The notes: generated by a model not told the origin, from the sequence alone. A DNA stretch of 46,034 nt from JARROD01 sp037384225 (GCA_037384225.1 JARROD010000073.1:1-46034); one strand, 5' to 3'. Positions 8,104-17,536 are shown, numbered from the stretch's first letter. Numbers and translations are program-made.

Positions 8104-9324
8104 GTGAAAGAAATACTTTTGATCAATATAACCGGTGAAGACAATCCGGGGATAACGTCGGCAATTACCGCCATACTGGCCCAGTACGAGGTCAATATTC
8201 TGGACATTGGCCAGTCGGTGATTCACTCTTCGCTGTCGCTGGGCATTTTGGTGGAAGTGCCGCAAGCATACGAGTCCTCACCGGTATTGAAAGACGTTTT
8301 ATTTCGCACCCACGAACTCGGCGTACAGGTACGTTTTCAACCGATCAGTGAGCAGAGCTACAGCGACTGGGTGGCGCAGCAGGGCAAGGACCGGCATATT
8401 GTGACGCTATTGGCGCGCAAGGTAACGGCCAGCCAGATCGCCGAGGTCACCGCAGTGGCTGTTCGCCACGGCTTGAATATCGACAAGATCAATCGGCTGT
8501 CCGGGCGTATTCCACTGGATGTGCTGGACGATGATGCGACAACCAGTAAAGCCTGTGTGGAGTTTTCCGCGCGCGGTACACCGAAGGATTTGGCCGCGCT
8601 GCGGGCCGATTTCATGGAGCTGTCTGCGCGTCTGGATGTGGATGTGGCTATTCAGGAGGACTCTGTATTTCGCCGCAATCGCCGACTGGTGTGTTTCGAT
8701 ATGGACTCCACCCTGATTGAAACCGAGGTGATCGATGAATTGGCGTACAGAGCTGGAATCGGTGACCTGGTGGCGGAAATTACCGAGGCTACCATGCGCG
8801 GGGAACTGGATTTTAAACAGAGTTTTTCCCGGCGTCTGGCGCTGTTGAAAGGGCTCGATGAGTCCGTTCTGGCGGAAATTGCCGCCGCTCTGCCGCTCAC
8901 TGAGGGGGCGCAACACCTGGTCAGTACCCTGAAAAAGCTAGGCTATAAAACCGCGATTCTGTCGGGTGGTTTTAACTATTTCGGCCATTATCTCCAGGAG
9001 AAGCTCGGCATTGACTACGTATACGCCAATGAGTTGGACATTGTCGATGGCAAGGTGACGGGTGAAGTTTCGGGTGTTGTGGTCGACGGTCAACGCAAAG
9101 CGGAGCTGCTAAAAGAGTTGGCCGCGCGTGAAAATATATCCCTGGAGCAGGTGATTGCTGTCGGCGACGGCGCCAATGATCTGCCCATGTTGAGTATTGC
9201 GGGTCTGGGGATTGCCTTCCGGGCTAAACCGCTGGTCAAGGCCTCGGCTAAGCAATCGATATCCAATTTGGGGCTGGACGGTATTTTGTATCTAATCGGA
9301 ATGCGCGACCGGGACCTTATTTAG
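8104..9324 (+). CDS. serB: Phosphoserine phosphatase with tandem ACT domains
   Basis: It hydrolyses O-phosphoserine in the last step of serine synthesis. The start is GTG at 8104, giving 406 residues, close to the roughly 404 of Pseudomonas SerB; a longer in-frame extension from 7963 adds unrelated sequence. ACT-like domains occupy about residues 1-165 (INITGEDNPGITSAI). The HAD phosphatase follows, with FDMDSTLIETEVIDELA as motif I, LSGGFNYF as motif II and GDGANDLPML as motif IV. TATAAT at 8026-8031 is a possible -10 element. The gene converges on fimX with only 8 bp between the stops, as in the pseudomonad serB-fimX arrangement. Confidence 0.95.
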   Translation: MKEILLINITGEDNPGITSAITAILAQYEVNILDIGQSVIHSSLSLGILVEVPQAYESSPVLKDVLFRTHELGVQVRFQPISEQSYSDWVAQQGKDRHIVTLLARKVTASQIAEVTAVAVRHGLNIDKINRLSGRIPLDVLDDDATTSKACVEFSARGTPKDLAALRADFMELSARLDVDVAIQEDSVFRRNRRLVCFDMDSTLIETEVIDELAYRAGIGDLVAEITEATMRGELDFKQSFSRRLALLKGLDESVLAEIAAALPLTEGAQHLVSTLKKLGYKTAILSGGFNYFGHYLQEKLGIDYVYANELDIVDGKVTGEVSGVVVDGQRKAELLKELAARENISLEQVIAVGDGANDLPMLSIAGLGIAFRAKPLVKASAKQSISNLGLDGILYLIGMRDRDLI

Positions 9325-9332
9325 GGCTGCCG

Positions 9333-11429
9333 TCAGCTCTCCATATTGAAGTCGTAATCCATCTTTTCCGTGGGGGCTTGCAGGTAATGCCCCTGAATAT
9401 AGTGGACGCCGGCCTGCCACAAGGTCGAGAGTACACTGGCGTTTTCTACGAAGGGCACTATGGTGGTTTTATCTTCTTTGTGCAGTTCTTTAACCAGGCT
9501 GGTCAGGGTTTCAGGGTTTTCATTGTTATTTTGAATATCCAGAGTAAAGGACCCGTCCACTTTGACATAGTTGCTGGATACGTGTTTTAGGGTGTTGAAG
9601 GGGTTTAGCGAACAGCCGAAATTACTGATGGAGCTGCGGCTTCCCAATGCCGCCAACCCCTTGACAAAGGCCTTGGCGGCATTTAGATGATTGGTGACGT
9701 CGGCTTCGTTGATCTGAAAAATCAGCGCGTTGGTAGGCAGCTTGGCGGCCTTGAAGGCAACACTCAACCACGGCAGCAGGGAATTGTCACACAGTGACTG
9801 ACAACTGAGATTAACCACCAGCTTGGTTTTGTTGCCTTTGGCCCGGTGGTTGGATAATAACTTGATGGCTTCGAGTATTACCCAGCGATCAATTTTTGCG
9901 GCAGCGCCTATTTTGGTAGCAGCATCGAGAAATTCATTGGGTGATATTTCATCGCCGGCTTCGTTGAGCATCCGCAGCAATACTTCGTAGTGCTCTTCTT
10001 CTGAGCCGCGCAGGCTGATAATGGGTTGAAATAGAACCCGGAAGCGATTGTTGTCGAGCGCCCTCTGTACAGAGCTGGCTAGTTCGTGATCACTGGCACC
10101 GGGCGTTATTTCGGGTTCGTAGAGTTTTGCCCCGTTGCCCACGCCGTCGATTTTACTGTCTGTGCGCAGGGATTCCGCTGCGCGAGTGGCCTGATCGATA
10201 ACAATTTCGGCGTTGCTGTTGATTTCACTGATCAGTGCCACGCCGACGCTCAATGTCAGTTGCAGTGTCTTGCCAGCAACATCGACGATATGGTCTTCGA
10301 CTTTTCGGCACAGATCTTCGGCGCGCTCCACGGCGGTATCGGCATTGAGACCGGAGGCCAGTAGCACAAAGGTTCCGTCGCCAAAGCGGGCGAGAATCTC
10401 GTCCTTCCCGCAATGGGCTTTGATCAGGCTGGCAATATCGTTTAGCACCGCGTCCGATGCTGCCATACCCAGCCGGGTTTGCACATTTTCCTGAAAATTG
10501 TCGATATCGATATACAGTAAAACGCTGTCAACGCCATCATTGGCCGCGGCGTTGACGGCTTGCTCCATTTTTTTAAGCAGGTATTGCCGGTTGTAAAGGC
10601 CGGTGGTTACATCCTGTTGCTTTATCTGGGTCAGCTGTTCTTCCAACTCTTCATTGTTGGCTTGACTGGCGCGCATCATCAATTGAATACAGGGTTCTTC
10701 GTCGTAGATCGCGTGGGCCACCTCGATCTGGAAATGCGCATCGGTGCCATCGTGGCGTAGCCCGTCAAACTCCAGCGAGCAGCTTTCTTCGTCCGCTTTC
10801 AGGGTAAAATCTTTGAAGAACCGCTTGACGGTTTCCTGGTCTTTTGGGCTGACGATATCGATTACTGGCATGCATTCGAGGTCATCCTTGTCCTGGTAGC
10901 CAAAGCGTTCAGTGAAGGACTCGTTGACATAGAGATACATGCCGTCCTGTACATAGGCGACCGCGTCTCGGGAGCTGTCGAGCAATTGCTGACTGCGGCG
11001 TTCCGCTTCGATGAAACGGCGTTCCGCTTTGCGTTGTAGTTGTCGCTGTTCGCGGTTTCCCAACTCGCGTTGAATAACCAGCAACAGGTGTTGGTCCTCA
11101 TCGACCCGAATCACATCCGCGGCGCCGTGCTTCAGCCCGTCTACAATCGGTTGCGAGGTTTCGTTTTCGGTCTGTAGAATAACCGGTACGTCTTTACTCA
11201 GTCGCCTGATTTGCTTGATGGCGTTGAGGTGGGAAAGCTTTTGGGTTTGATCGTGTGCGATCAACAGATCCCAGACCTGTTCCTGTAACAATTTAACCAG
11301 CACTTCTTCGCTTTCCACGTGTTGCGCGCGCGAAGGAAACCCGGCGTTGCGCAGCATACTGATAAGCCGCTCTGCCTCGCTACGGGAGTTGTTGAGAATC
11401 AGTAATCTGATTTTGTCGTTGGGGGTCAT
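9333..11429 (-). CDS. fimX: FimX-like degenerate GGDEF/EAL c-di-GMP effector
   Basis: The 698-residue protein has a REC-like domain (about 9-130) without the usual phospho-acceptor context, a PAS domain (about 147-260), a GGDEF domain and an EAL domain. The GGDEF signature is replaced by RFGDGTF and the EAL signature by EVLLR, both as expected for FimX, which binds c-di-GMP without making or cleaving it. FimX positions and activates type IV pilus assembly at the cell pole. Neighbours serB and a PilZ-like gene match the order around PA4959 in P. aeruginosa (691 residues, from memory). Low catalytic activity cannot be excluded from sequence alone. Confidence 0.92.
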   Translation of the reverse strand: MTPNDKIRLLILNNSRSEAERLISMLRNAGFPSRAQHVESEEVLVKLLQEQVWDLLIAHDQTQKLSHLNAIKQIRRLSKDVPVILQTENETSQPIVDGLKHGAADVIRVDEDQHLLLVIQRELGNREQRQLQRKAERRFIEAERRSQQLLDSSRDAVAYVQDGMYLYVNESFTERFGYQDKDDLECMPVIDIVSPKDQETVKRFFKDFTLKADEESCSLEFDGLRHDGTDAHFQIEVAHAIYDEEPCIQLMMRASQANNEELEEQLTQIKQQDVTTGLYNRQYLLKKMEQAVNAAANDGVDSVLLYIDIDNFQENVQTRLGMAASDAVLNDIASLIKAHCGKDEILARFGDGTFVLLASGLNADTAVERAEDLCRKVEDHIVDVAGKTLQLTLSVGVALISEINSNAEIVIDQATRAAESLRTDSKIDGVGNGAKLYEPEITPGASDHELASSVQRALDNNRFRVLFQPIISLRGSEEEHYEVLLRMLNEAGDEISPNEFLDAATKIGAAAKIDRWVILEAIKLLSNHRAKGNKTKLVVNLSCQSLCDNSLLPWLSVAFKAAKLPTNALIFQINEADVTNHLNAAKAFVKGLAALGSRSSISNFGCSLNPFNTLKHVSSNYVKVDGSFTLDIQNNNENPETLTSLVKELHKEDKTTIVPFVENASVLSTLWQAGVHYIQGHYLQAPTEKMDYDFNMES

Positions 11430-11824
11430 ACCGCCGTAAGTGTACTCGCTGGAATTTCTGTATTTACTGCTGGGATTTTGTATCTACTATGTCTAGCATA
11501 CTTTTGCCATACGTGCTTTTCGTAATGAAAAACGTACCGGCTCTGCAGCCAGATAGCGCCGTCGGGATGAAGTATGCAACCGGCTATCCCAAGAGACTTG
11601 AAATTTTAGCTTAGTGAGAACTGGTTATTGTACTCGATAAACACTGGTTGGCCATAGAACTCTTTTATATCGCACGGTAATAATGTGATGCATGTAGTAT
11701 TCTTCCAGCTGCCTGTAAACAGATTATAGGCGGCCACCGCGGAAAATGTATATTTTTTGATTGACTTTTCAGGTGGGGCGTAATTTGGTAATTGTCACCT
11801 TTTCTGAACGTTTTTAATACGATA
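11430..11824. other. 395-bp gap upstream of fimX
   Basis: No credible gene is present. It must hold the fimX promoter on the minus strand. One visible structure is an imperfect inverted repeat at 11511-11535 (ACGTGCTTTTC against GAAAAACGT). The right edge carries the AT-rich palindrome described at 11810-11832. No clear -35/-10 pair was recognised. Confidence 0.5.
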
Positions 11825-11832
11825 TTAAAAAC
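11810..11832. terminator. AT-rich palindrome at the PilZ-like gene's stop
   Basis: GTTTTTAATA and TATTAAAAAC form perfect 10-bp arms around CGA and overlap the stop codon of the minus-strand gene. It may weakly end transcription or be an operator. The stem has little GC, so a terminator role is uncertain. Confidence 0.35.
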
Positions 11833-13609
11833 TATTCCAAAGTGAAGATAAGCTTTCCAGTGGCTGGTCCTCTATGTCAACTGGCGCCGATGCTGATTCC
11901 AGTGATCGAAAACTGAACTGGCTGATTGAGCCGGTGGCAAGGCGGCGGTGCGTAAGCTGTACCATTTTTTCCTCTCCATGGTGTTTTAGCTTCACTTTGC
12001 TGTATTCCTGAAATGGCACTACCGTTGTCAGCAGGGTTGCCGGTTGCCTGGTCGACTTCACTTCCGGCAGCATCAATACCCGCATATACTCTGAATCGCC
12101 CCCTGTTTTATTAACCATGGAAGCGCCGTAGGGAGTTGCTGACAGTGCCAGTATTTGCACACCCAATTGCGAGGCGTCGCGATTTTGTCGCAACCAACGC
12201 ACCACCCCAACACTCCACTTGTGCCGGCCCGGTTCGCGCAGCCCAAGGAGTTCGCCGGTGCGCACCTGTACCGGCACCTGGTCGCGCCATTCCAGGCAGT
12301 AACCATTAGCGCTGGTGTCCACCACATGTACCTTGCAGATCGGATGTCGGCTTTCTGCCTCTGATTCCTCATTAGTGTGGTACGGCACTGCCATTTGGCC
12401 GGCGTCTAAAGCGTTGGACCAGGGGTCTTGGCCGGAACTCAACGGTCTGGAATTGAACTTGGTACGGCTGTCGTGGGTTGGTGGAGGATGCTCCTGGGAG
12501 CCTTCCTGCATCAAAAACTTTGTAAAAGCTATACCTCTGGAGAGGTGGTGGTGGAGGTTGGAAACACCTACAGTGACCTCCAGTACCCCGTTGGCGAGGT
12601 TGCGCTCAGAGTCACGCTGGCGGACCTTGCCCCAGGCGGAGATCAGATGTTCCAACAGCGCGGGGGTTATTTCCGTGGTAATGCGCAGAGTGCTTTTGTT
12701 GCAATTCTGGTGATCCTTTTGCTTTCGCAGCGCCGCGAGCAGTCTTGTCGTATCCAGTTCGTATGCCTCGTCGTTGAGCGAGCCGCGGTAACGGGATTTG
12801 TACATAGGTGCCAAGTCGGCGCATAGGTTGATAATAAACAGGTTTTCATTGCTTTGCTGCTCGGAGCTGGTAAGGCGGGTCTGCGACGTCCAGTCTTCCA
12901 GTGCGGAGTAAACCGCAAGCAACTCATTTTGCCGTAGTTGGTTGGGACGTGCGCAGGCCAGCAGCAGGATGCGGGTATAGGTGTGATTGATAGTGCTGGT
13001 CTGGGTATGCCCAAGCAGGGGATCAATGACGGGAATCTGGCACAGTTCACAGGCTTTGGCAATCCGGTATAGTGTATGGACTTCGAGCCACAAATGATTA
13101 GGCGCCGTTATATACAGCTGATAGCCGCGCAACAGCAGCAGGCCAAGGCCGTTAATCGCACGGTGCAAAGCCTGTGTCAGCAACTGTTTATGGGTACTGC
13201 TGGAGCTTTTGTAACTTTCGCCGATTTCCTTTATCGCCGTTATATAGCCAATCGTCATGTGCTTTTGCAGCGCCTGGGCGACAACGGCTGTCTTCAATGC
13301 ATTTTTGGGTAAAATCAGCGGTTGATTGAGAAATTCTTTCGATAGGCCGTGGATACACTGCTGCACATAAGGGCGCAGGGTTTCCAACATTTGCAAGCGG
13401 TTGGCTGGGGAGCTTTTGATGCGGGAAAGCTCAGGTATTGCCTTGTACAACAACACACTGACATGATTGATCCGGGTTACCGGCAGAGATTCAGCCCAGG
13501 TTTTCACCCGCGCAGCCTTGTTACTCTGACAAAAAGACAGGGTTGCAAGATCTTGCTCAGGTCGCCTCAAGCGGGAAATAAGTTGTTTGGCGGTTTCATT
13601 TAGGCTCAT
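11825..13609 (-). CDS. PilZ-like domain protein, PA4958-type
   Basis: This is a 594-residue cytoplasmic protein without signal peptide or membrane helix. The first 380 residues are helical and unfamiliar. Residues about 420-510 (VHVVDTSANGYCLEW...VGVVRWLRQ...LGVQILAL) follow the PilZ beta-barrel pattern DxSxxG...W...G, but I see no clear RxxxR c-di-GMP motif. It lies directly upstream of fimX on the same strand, as PA4958 does beside PA4959. That supports a role in c-di-GMP or type IV pilus control. The specific biochemical function is unknown. Confidence 0.8.
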   Translation of the reverse strand: MSLNETAKQLISRLRRPEQDLATLSFCQSNKAARVKTWAESLPVTRINHVSVLLYKAIPELSRIKSSPANRLQMLETLRPYVQQCIHGLSKEFLNQPLILPKNALKTAVVAQALQKHMTIGYITAIKEIGESYKSSSSTHKQLLTQALHRAINGLGLLLLRGYQLYITAPNHLWLEVHTLYRIAKACELCQIPVIDPLLGHTQTSTINHTYTRILLLACARPNQLRQNELLAVYSALEDWTSQTRLTSSEQQSNENLFIINLCADLAPMYKSRYRGSLNDEAYELDTTRLLAALRKQKDHQNCNKSTLRITTEITPALLEHLISAWGKVRQRDSERNLANGVLEVTVGVSNLHHHLSRGIAFTKFLMQEGSQEHPPPTHDSRTKFNSRPLSSGQDPWSNALDAGQMAVPYHTNEESEAESRHPICKVHVVDTSANGYCLEWRDQVPVQVRTGELLGLREPGRHKWSVGVVRWLRQNRDASQLGVQILALSATPYGASMVNKTGGDSEYMRVLMLPEVKSTRQPATLLTTVVPFQEYSKVKLKHHGEEKMVQLTHRRLATGSISQFSFRSLESASAPVDIEDQPLESLSSLWNSF

Positions 13610-13776
13610 GTGGGCGCTTTTATTATTAGTCGGTCATTAATAAAGGCTTTTTCTGGGTTTGGCAAGACCATATTCCCCCATTATCTCCTAACTCTAGTAA
13701 ATATCTTTGCAGTTGGGCTACAACGAGGTGTGAAATATCATTACTGATTTTGTGATTTAAGTCACACTTTATTTTA

Positions 13777-14814
13777 TTATATCAGCGGTAGTTTTGACGC
13801 TGCATGGGGGATTTCCTTTACCAGCCGGGGGACGAGAAACCCTGGCAGGCGGGATAGGAGTTTATGGTAGAGCGTTTTGGCTTCGCTCTCGGAGGTATCG
13901 AAGTGCTCGGCACCGGCCACTTTGTCCAGCAGGTGCAGATAATAGGGCAGTACACCGGCATCGAAGAGTTTTTCGCTCAGCGTCGCGAGGGCGTCGACGT
14001 TGTCGTTGACACCTTTAAGCAGCACCGTTTGGTTCAATACGGTGGTGCCGGCCTGCCGTAGCCGCGCGACCATGGCGCTGGTATCAGCGTCGATTTCATT
14101 GCCGTGGTTGCAGTGCAGTACCATTACTTTTTGTAAAGGGGTATCTGCGAGCCAGGCCAGACAGGTGTCGTCTATGCGGTTGGGCAATACCACCGGTAGC
14201 CGGGTGTGGATTCGCAGGCGCTTGATATGCGGTATCTGGCTTATCTGCCGGGTCAGCCAGGCCAGTTGTCTATCCGGTGCTGAAAGTGGGTCGCCGCCGC
14301 TGTAGATGACCTCGTTCAACGCCGGGGTGGCGGCGATGTAATCGAGAGCAGGTTGCCATTGGTCGCGACCTGGCCGGTTTTGCTGATAGGGAAAATGGCG
14401 GCGGAAGCAATAGCGGCAGTGGATTGCGCAACTGCCGGAAATCACCAGCAATACGCGGCTTGCATACTTATGGATCAACCCTGGATGAGGGTTGGTTGAG
14501 GCTTCCTCAAGGGGGTCGGCACTGTAACCCGGAGTAACCCGCAACTCGTCCCCCAACGGCAAAACCTGGCGCAGCAGAGGGTCATCGAAATCGCCCTTAC
14601 GCATTTTGGCGGCAAAGGCGCGCGGCACTCGCAATGGAAAAGGCTGCGAAGAGTTTGACGGCGACGACAACCGGCGGCAGGCTTCCCACACGTTGCTGCG
14701 GTCGTCAGCGTCCAGTTCAAGCAGTGCAAAGAGTTCTTTGGGGGTACGAATCAGATCCGCCAGATCGTCCTGCCAGCGGTTCATCGGCCGGGAGGCTAGT
14801 ATGTTTAGTGCCAT
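13777..14814 (-). CDS. epmB: EF-P (R)-beta-lysine supply: lysine 2,3-aminomutase EpmB
   Basis: EpmB is a radical SAM, PLP-dependent aminomutase that turns L-alpha-lysine into (R)-beta-lysine for modification of elongation factor P. I chose the ATG at 14814 (345 residues, close to E. coli EpmB at about 342); the open frame extends to 15108 but that part runs through a repeat element. SGSCAIHCRYCFRR carries the CxxxCxxC 4Fe-4S motif, and SGGDPL and HTRLPVVLP are family-typical. The gene is divergent from efp and epmA, the normal layout. It appears intact although both partner genes are damaged here. Confidence 0.93.
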   Translation of the reverse strand: MALNILASRPMNRWQDDLADLIRTPKELFALLELDADDRSNVWEACRRLSSPSNSSQPFPLRVPRAFAAKMRKGDFDDPLLRQVLPLGDELRVTPGYSADPLEEASTNPHPGLIHKYASRVLLVISGSCAIHCRYCFRRHFPYQQNRPGRDQWQPALDYIAATPALNEVIYSGGDPLSAPDRQLAWLTRQISQIPHIKRLRIHTRLPVVLPNRIDDTCLAWLADTPLQKVMVLHCNHGNEIDADTSAMVARLRQAGTTVLNQTVLLKGVNDNVDALATLSEKLFDAGVLPYYLHLLDKVAGAEHFDTSESEAKTLYHKLLSRLPGFLVPRLVKEIPHAASKLPLI

Positions 14815-14899
14815 GAGTACTGCGTAAGCCTTGAATGCTGTATTTTGCCTGCGCATTATACCCAGTTTGTTCCCGTTCTCTGGAGCTTCTGTGGCGAAT

Positions 14900-14926
14900 A
14901 AATTTTTGCCACAGAGGCAAAAATTT
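14900..14926. promoter_or_regulatory. 11-bp inverted repeat between epmB and efp
   Basis: AAATTTTTGCC and GGCAAAAATTT are perfect arms around ACAGA. It lies in the divergent promoter region: TATAAT for the minus strand is at 14855-14860 and TATAAT for the plus strand at 14960-14965. An operator is more likely than a terminator, since no gene ends here. Confidence 0.4.
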
Positions 14927-15022
14927 TCGCAACAGTGGGGTTCAAACCCCTGCCTCCTGTATAATCGCGCCGAAAGTAACTTCTCAATAACCCGGCGTAT
15001 TGTGCCTTCGATTCGGCGGCCA

Positions 15023-15119
15023 TCCGGAGGTAGTTGGCCCAGACACGCCGGCAAGTACGTCCATGTAGGCTTGGCGTCGGCATCCATGCCTCCGACAGTC
15101 TGGGCCAACTACCTCCGGA
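15023..15119. mobile_element. 97-bp inverted-repeat element at the efp 5' end
   Basis: Perfect 22-bp arms, TCCGGAGGTAGTTGGCCCAG plus AC at the left and the exact reverse complement at 15098-15119, enclose a 53-bp centre. The centre contains GTCGG...CCGAC, a second small stem. It encodes nothing. It sits exactly where the efp ribosome site and first 27 codons should be, so it looks like a non-autonomous MITE or REP-type insertion accompanied by loss of host sequence. No target-site duplication was identified. Confidence 0.65.
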
Positions 15120-15131
15120 CGTCCGCCTGAC

Positions 15132-15620
15132 GAGTTTGTCAAACCCGGGAAGGGCCAGGCGTTTAACCGTGTCAAACTGCGGAACTTAAAGAGCGGACGG
15201 GTTTGGGAGCGCACGTTTAAATCCGGAGAATCACTGGAAGGAGCGGATGTCATCGATCGCGATATGGAATATCTCTATAACGACGGCGAATTCTGGCATT
15301 TTATGGAGCCGGATACCTTCGAACAGTTCCAGGCTGATGCCACAGTGGTTGGGGATGCGGCTAAGTGGCTGAAAGAACAGGACGTTTCTGTGGTCACTCT
15401 CTACAACGGCTCACCGCTGGCGGTTACTCCCCCCAATCATGTGGAACTCGAAATCATTGAAACGGATCCGGGTCTGAAAGGCGACACCGCTCAGGGCGGC
15501 ACCAAACCGGCCACGCTCTCCACAGGCGCGGTGATCAAGGTACCTCTGTTTTTGTCTCAGGGTGAAGTCGTGCGCGTGGACACCCGTATCGGTGAATATC
15601 TGGGCCGGGCATCCAAGTGA
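15132..15620 (+). pseudogene. efp: Elongation factor P, 5'-truncated
   Basis: EF-P relieves ribosome stalling at polyproline. From 15132 the frame reads EFVKPGKGQAFNRVKLRN..., matching E. coli EF-P from residue 28, with the modifiable Lys in PGKGQ. The remainder is full-length to the C-terminal GEYLGRASK. The normal first 27 residues and the ribosome site are absent and the inverted-repeat element occupies that place. An in-frame TAG at 15066-15068 closes the frame upstream, and no ATG, GTG or TTG follows until the ATG at 15264. Translation from there would lose the lysylated domain I loop. It overlaps epmA by 4 bp. Either it is a true pseudogene or the 5' end was misassembled. Confidence 0.85.
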
Positions 15621-16506
15621 GTGACTGCCACTGGCAGCCGGCAGCTTCGCTCGCTGCGTTGCGGGCAAGAGCGAATTTATATGACTTTTGCCGCGATTTT
15701 TTTCGCCGGCGGAAGGTTCTGGAAGTCGAGGTGCCTGTGCTGGCGGGCGCAGCGGCGACCGACCCTCAAATCGACAGCCTGGCGGTGGACGGGGGAGCAT
15801 CGGAACCGACGCGCTATCTGCAGACCTCTCCTGAGTTTGGCATGAAACGGTTATTGGCCGCCGGCAGCGGCGCTATCTACTACCTGGGAAAAGCGTTTCG
15901 CCGGGAGCAGATCGGGCGCCGCCACAACCCTGAATTTACCCTTCTGGAATGGTACCGTCCCGGTTTTGATGAGCAGCGCCTGATGGATGAGGTGGAGGCG
16001 CTGGTCGTCGGTGCATTTGACGCGCATTGTGTGCCTCCCCCGGTAGTGGTGGAGCGCGTGAGCTATCGGGAAGTATTTCAACGCGTACTGGGAGTCGATC
16101 CCCATACGGCGGCGCTCGAAACATTGAGCCCGGACTGGGGTCGGGGCTGACATTCATTTACGACTACCCCGCCAGTCAGGCGGCGTTGGCAAAGATAGAG
16201 ACCGATGCCAGCGGCCAGCCCGTCGCACGCCGCTTTGAAGTCTATTGCCATGGTATGGAGCTGGCTAACGGCTATTGGGAGCTGACCGACGCCGACGAAC
16301 AGCGGCGGCGTTTTAATGCCGATTTAAGTCGGCGGCGGCAGCGAGGGCAGGTCTGTGCGCCCAGTGATCAGCGGCTGCTACGAGCGCTGCAAGCCGGTAT
16401 TCCAGAAACGGCGGGTGTCGCCCTGGGTGTGGACCGGTTACTGATGCTGTTGACCGGTGCCGACGCCATTGCCGATGTTCTGGCCTTTCCCTTTAATCGA
16501 GCCTAG
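15617..16506 (+). pseudogene. epmA: EF-P lysyltransferase EpmA, internal deletion and frameshift
   Basis: EpmA, a truncated class II lysyl-tRNA synthetase paralogue, attaches beta-lysine to EF-P. Frame one runs from the GTG at 15617 through YLQTSPEFGMKRLLAAG and FRREQIGRRHNPEFTLLEWYR to VDPHTAALETL, then hits a stop at 16148-16150. The C-terminal part (EPGLGSGLTFIYDYPASQ through GVALGVDRLLMLLTGA) continues in another frame from about 16122 to 16506. Compared with E. coli EpmA, roughly 30-40 residues between these parts are missing, and the join at GAAACATTGAGCCC shows a short ATTG overlap. The product should be inactive unless the sequence is wrong. Confidence 0.85.
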
Positions 16507-16515
16507 ATCTAAAAC

Positions 16516-17358
16516 CTAAGAGTCTCTAAGCTTTGCGCCCCCGTCCATATCACAGAGTAACTCGTGGCACATGTCTTTCGACGGCTGATTGCTCTGGGGT
16601 TTGCCGATAACCCGTGCCGGAACCCCGGCCACAGTGGTATGCGCCGGCACCGGTTTTAGCACCACGCTGCCGGCGCCGATTTTAGCCCCTTCGCCGATTT
16701 CAATGTTGCCGAGTACCTTGGCGCCGGCACTGATAAGCACACTGCGGCGCACCTTGGGATGGCGGTCGCCGGCTTCTTTGCCGGTACCGCCAAGGGTGAC
16801 TGATTGCATAATGGAGACATTGTCTTCCACCACAGCGGTTTCACCGATGACGACGCCGGTGGCGTGGTCGAGCATGATACCTTTGCCAAGCCGGGCCGCG
16901 GGGTGAATATCCACACCGAAGACGACGGAAATCCGGTTTTGCAGAAACAGCGCCAGTGCATGCCTGTCATTGCGCCACAGCCAATGGGCTACCCGATAGG
17001 CCTCCAGCGCGTGAAAGCCTTTAAAGAAGAGGAAGGGAACTGACAGTGAGCAGCAAGCTGAATCTCTTTCTTTGATCGCGCGCAAGTCGGCCCGCACCGA
17101 GGCGCCGATGGAAGCATCGTTTGCAAGTGCTTCCTGAATCACTTCTCGAACCAGCAGCGCCGATGCCGCAGGGCTGTCGAGTTTGTTGGCGAGGTGAAAA
17201 CTCAGTGCGGCTTCAAGGGTTTCGTGATTGAGTATAGTGGCGTGAAGGAAACTCGCCAGAATCGGCTCTTCTTCGGCCTGCTTGCGGGTTTCGGAAATAA
17301 TTGCCTGCCAGACAGAATCATCGTGCTGATGGATCGCGGCGGCGTTACGTAGTCCCAT
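16516..17358 (-). CDS. cysE: Serine O-acetyltransferase
   Basis: CysE acetylates L-serine with acetyl-CoA to O-acetylserine, committing carbon to cysteine. The 280 residues compare with 273 in E. coli. The N-terminal helical domain is followed by a left-handed beta-helix with hexapeptide repeats. LDHATGVVIGETAVVEDN carries the catalytic His/Asp region and GDRHPKVRRSV the second conserved His. The C-terminal tail is present, where cysteine feedback is usually sensed. It converges on the broken epmA with only 9 bp between the stops. Upstream (17359-17536) lies an inverted repeat TTTGAAAA/TTTTCAAA of unknown role. Confidence 0.95.
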   Translation of the reverse strand: MGLRNAAAIHQHDDSVWQAIISETRKQAEEEPILASFLHATILNHETLEAALSFHLANKLDSPAASALLVREVIQEALANDASIGASVRADLRAIKERDSACCSLSVPFLFFKGFHALEAYRVAHWLWRNDRHALALFLQNRISVVFGVDIHPAARLGKGIMLDHATGVVIGETAVVEDNVSIMQSVTLGGTGKEAGDRHPKVRRSVLISAGAKVLGNIEIGEGAKIGAGSVVLKPVPAHTTVAGVPARVIGKPQSNQPSKDMCHELLCDMDGGAKLRDS

Positions 17359-17536
17359 AGTGATTGCCTGCTGTGCCGAATAGATTCAGCACTATTATTG
17401 TGGCAGTGTTTTACGATTACCAGTGTTACAGGGTTGAATTCCCTCGATTCTGTGTTTTTTGCGCAAATTATTTGAAAACGCCTTGTTTCATGCATTTTCA
17501 AACAACATTAACATAATTTTCTGACATGCTATTTGT

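Noticed and set aside
8407..8916. 169-residue minus-strand open frame inside serB
   Set aside because: It is a shadow of serB with no independent support.
14815..15108. 98-residue N-terminal extension of EpmB
   Set aside because: It runs through the inverted-repeat element and has no family similarity; start at 14814 gives normal length.
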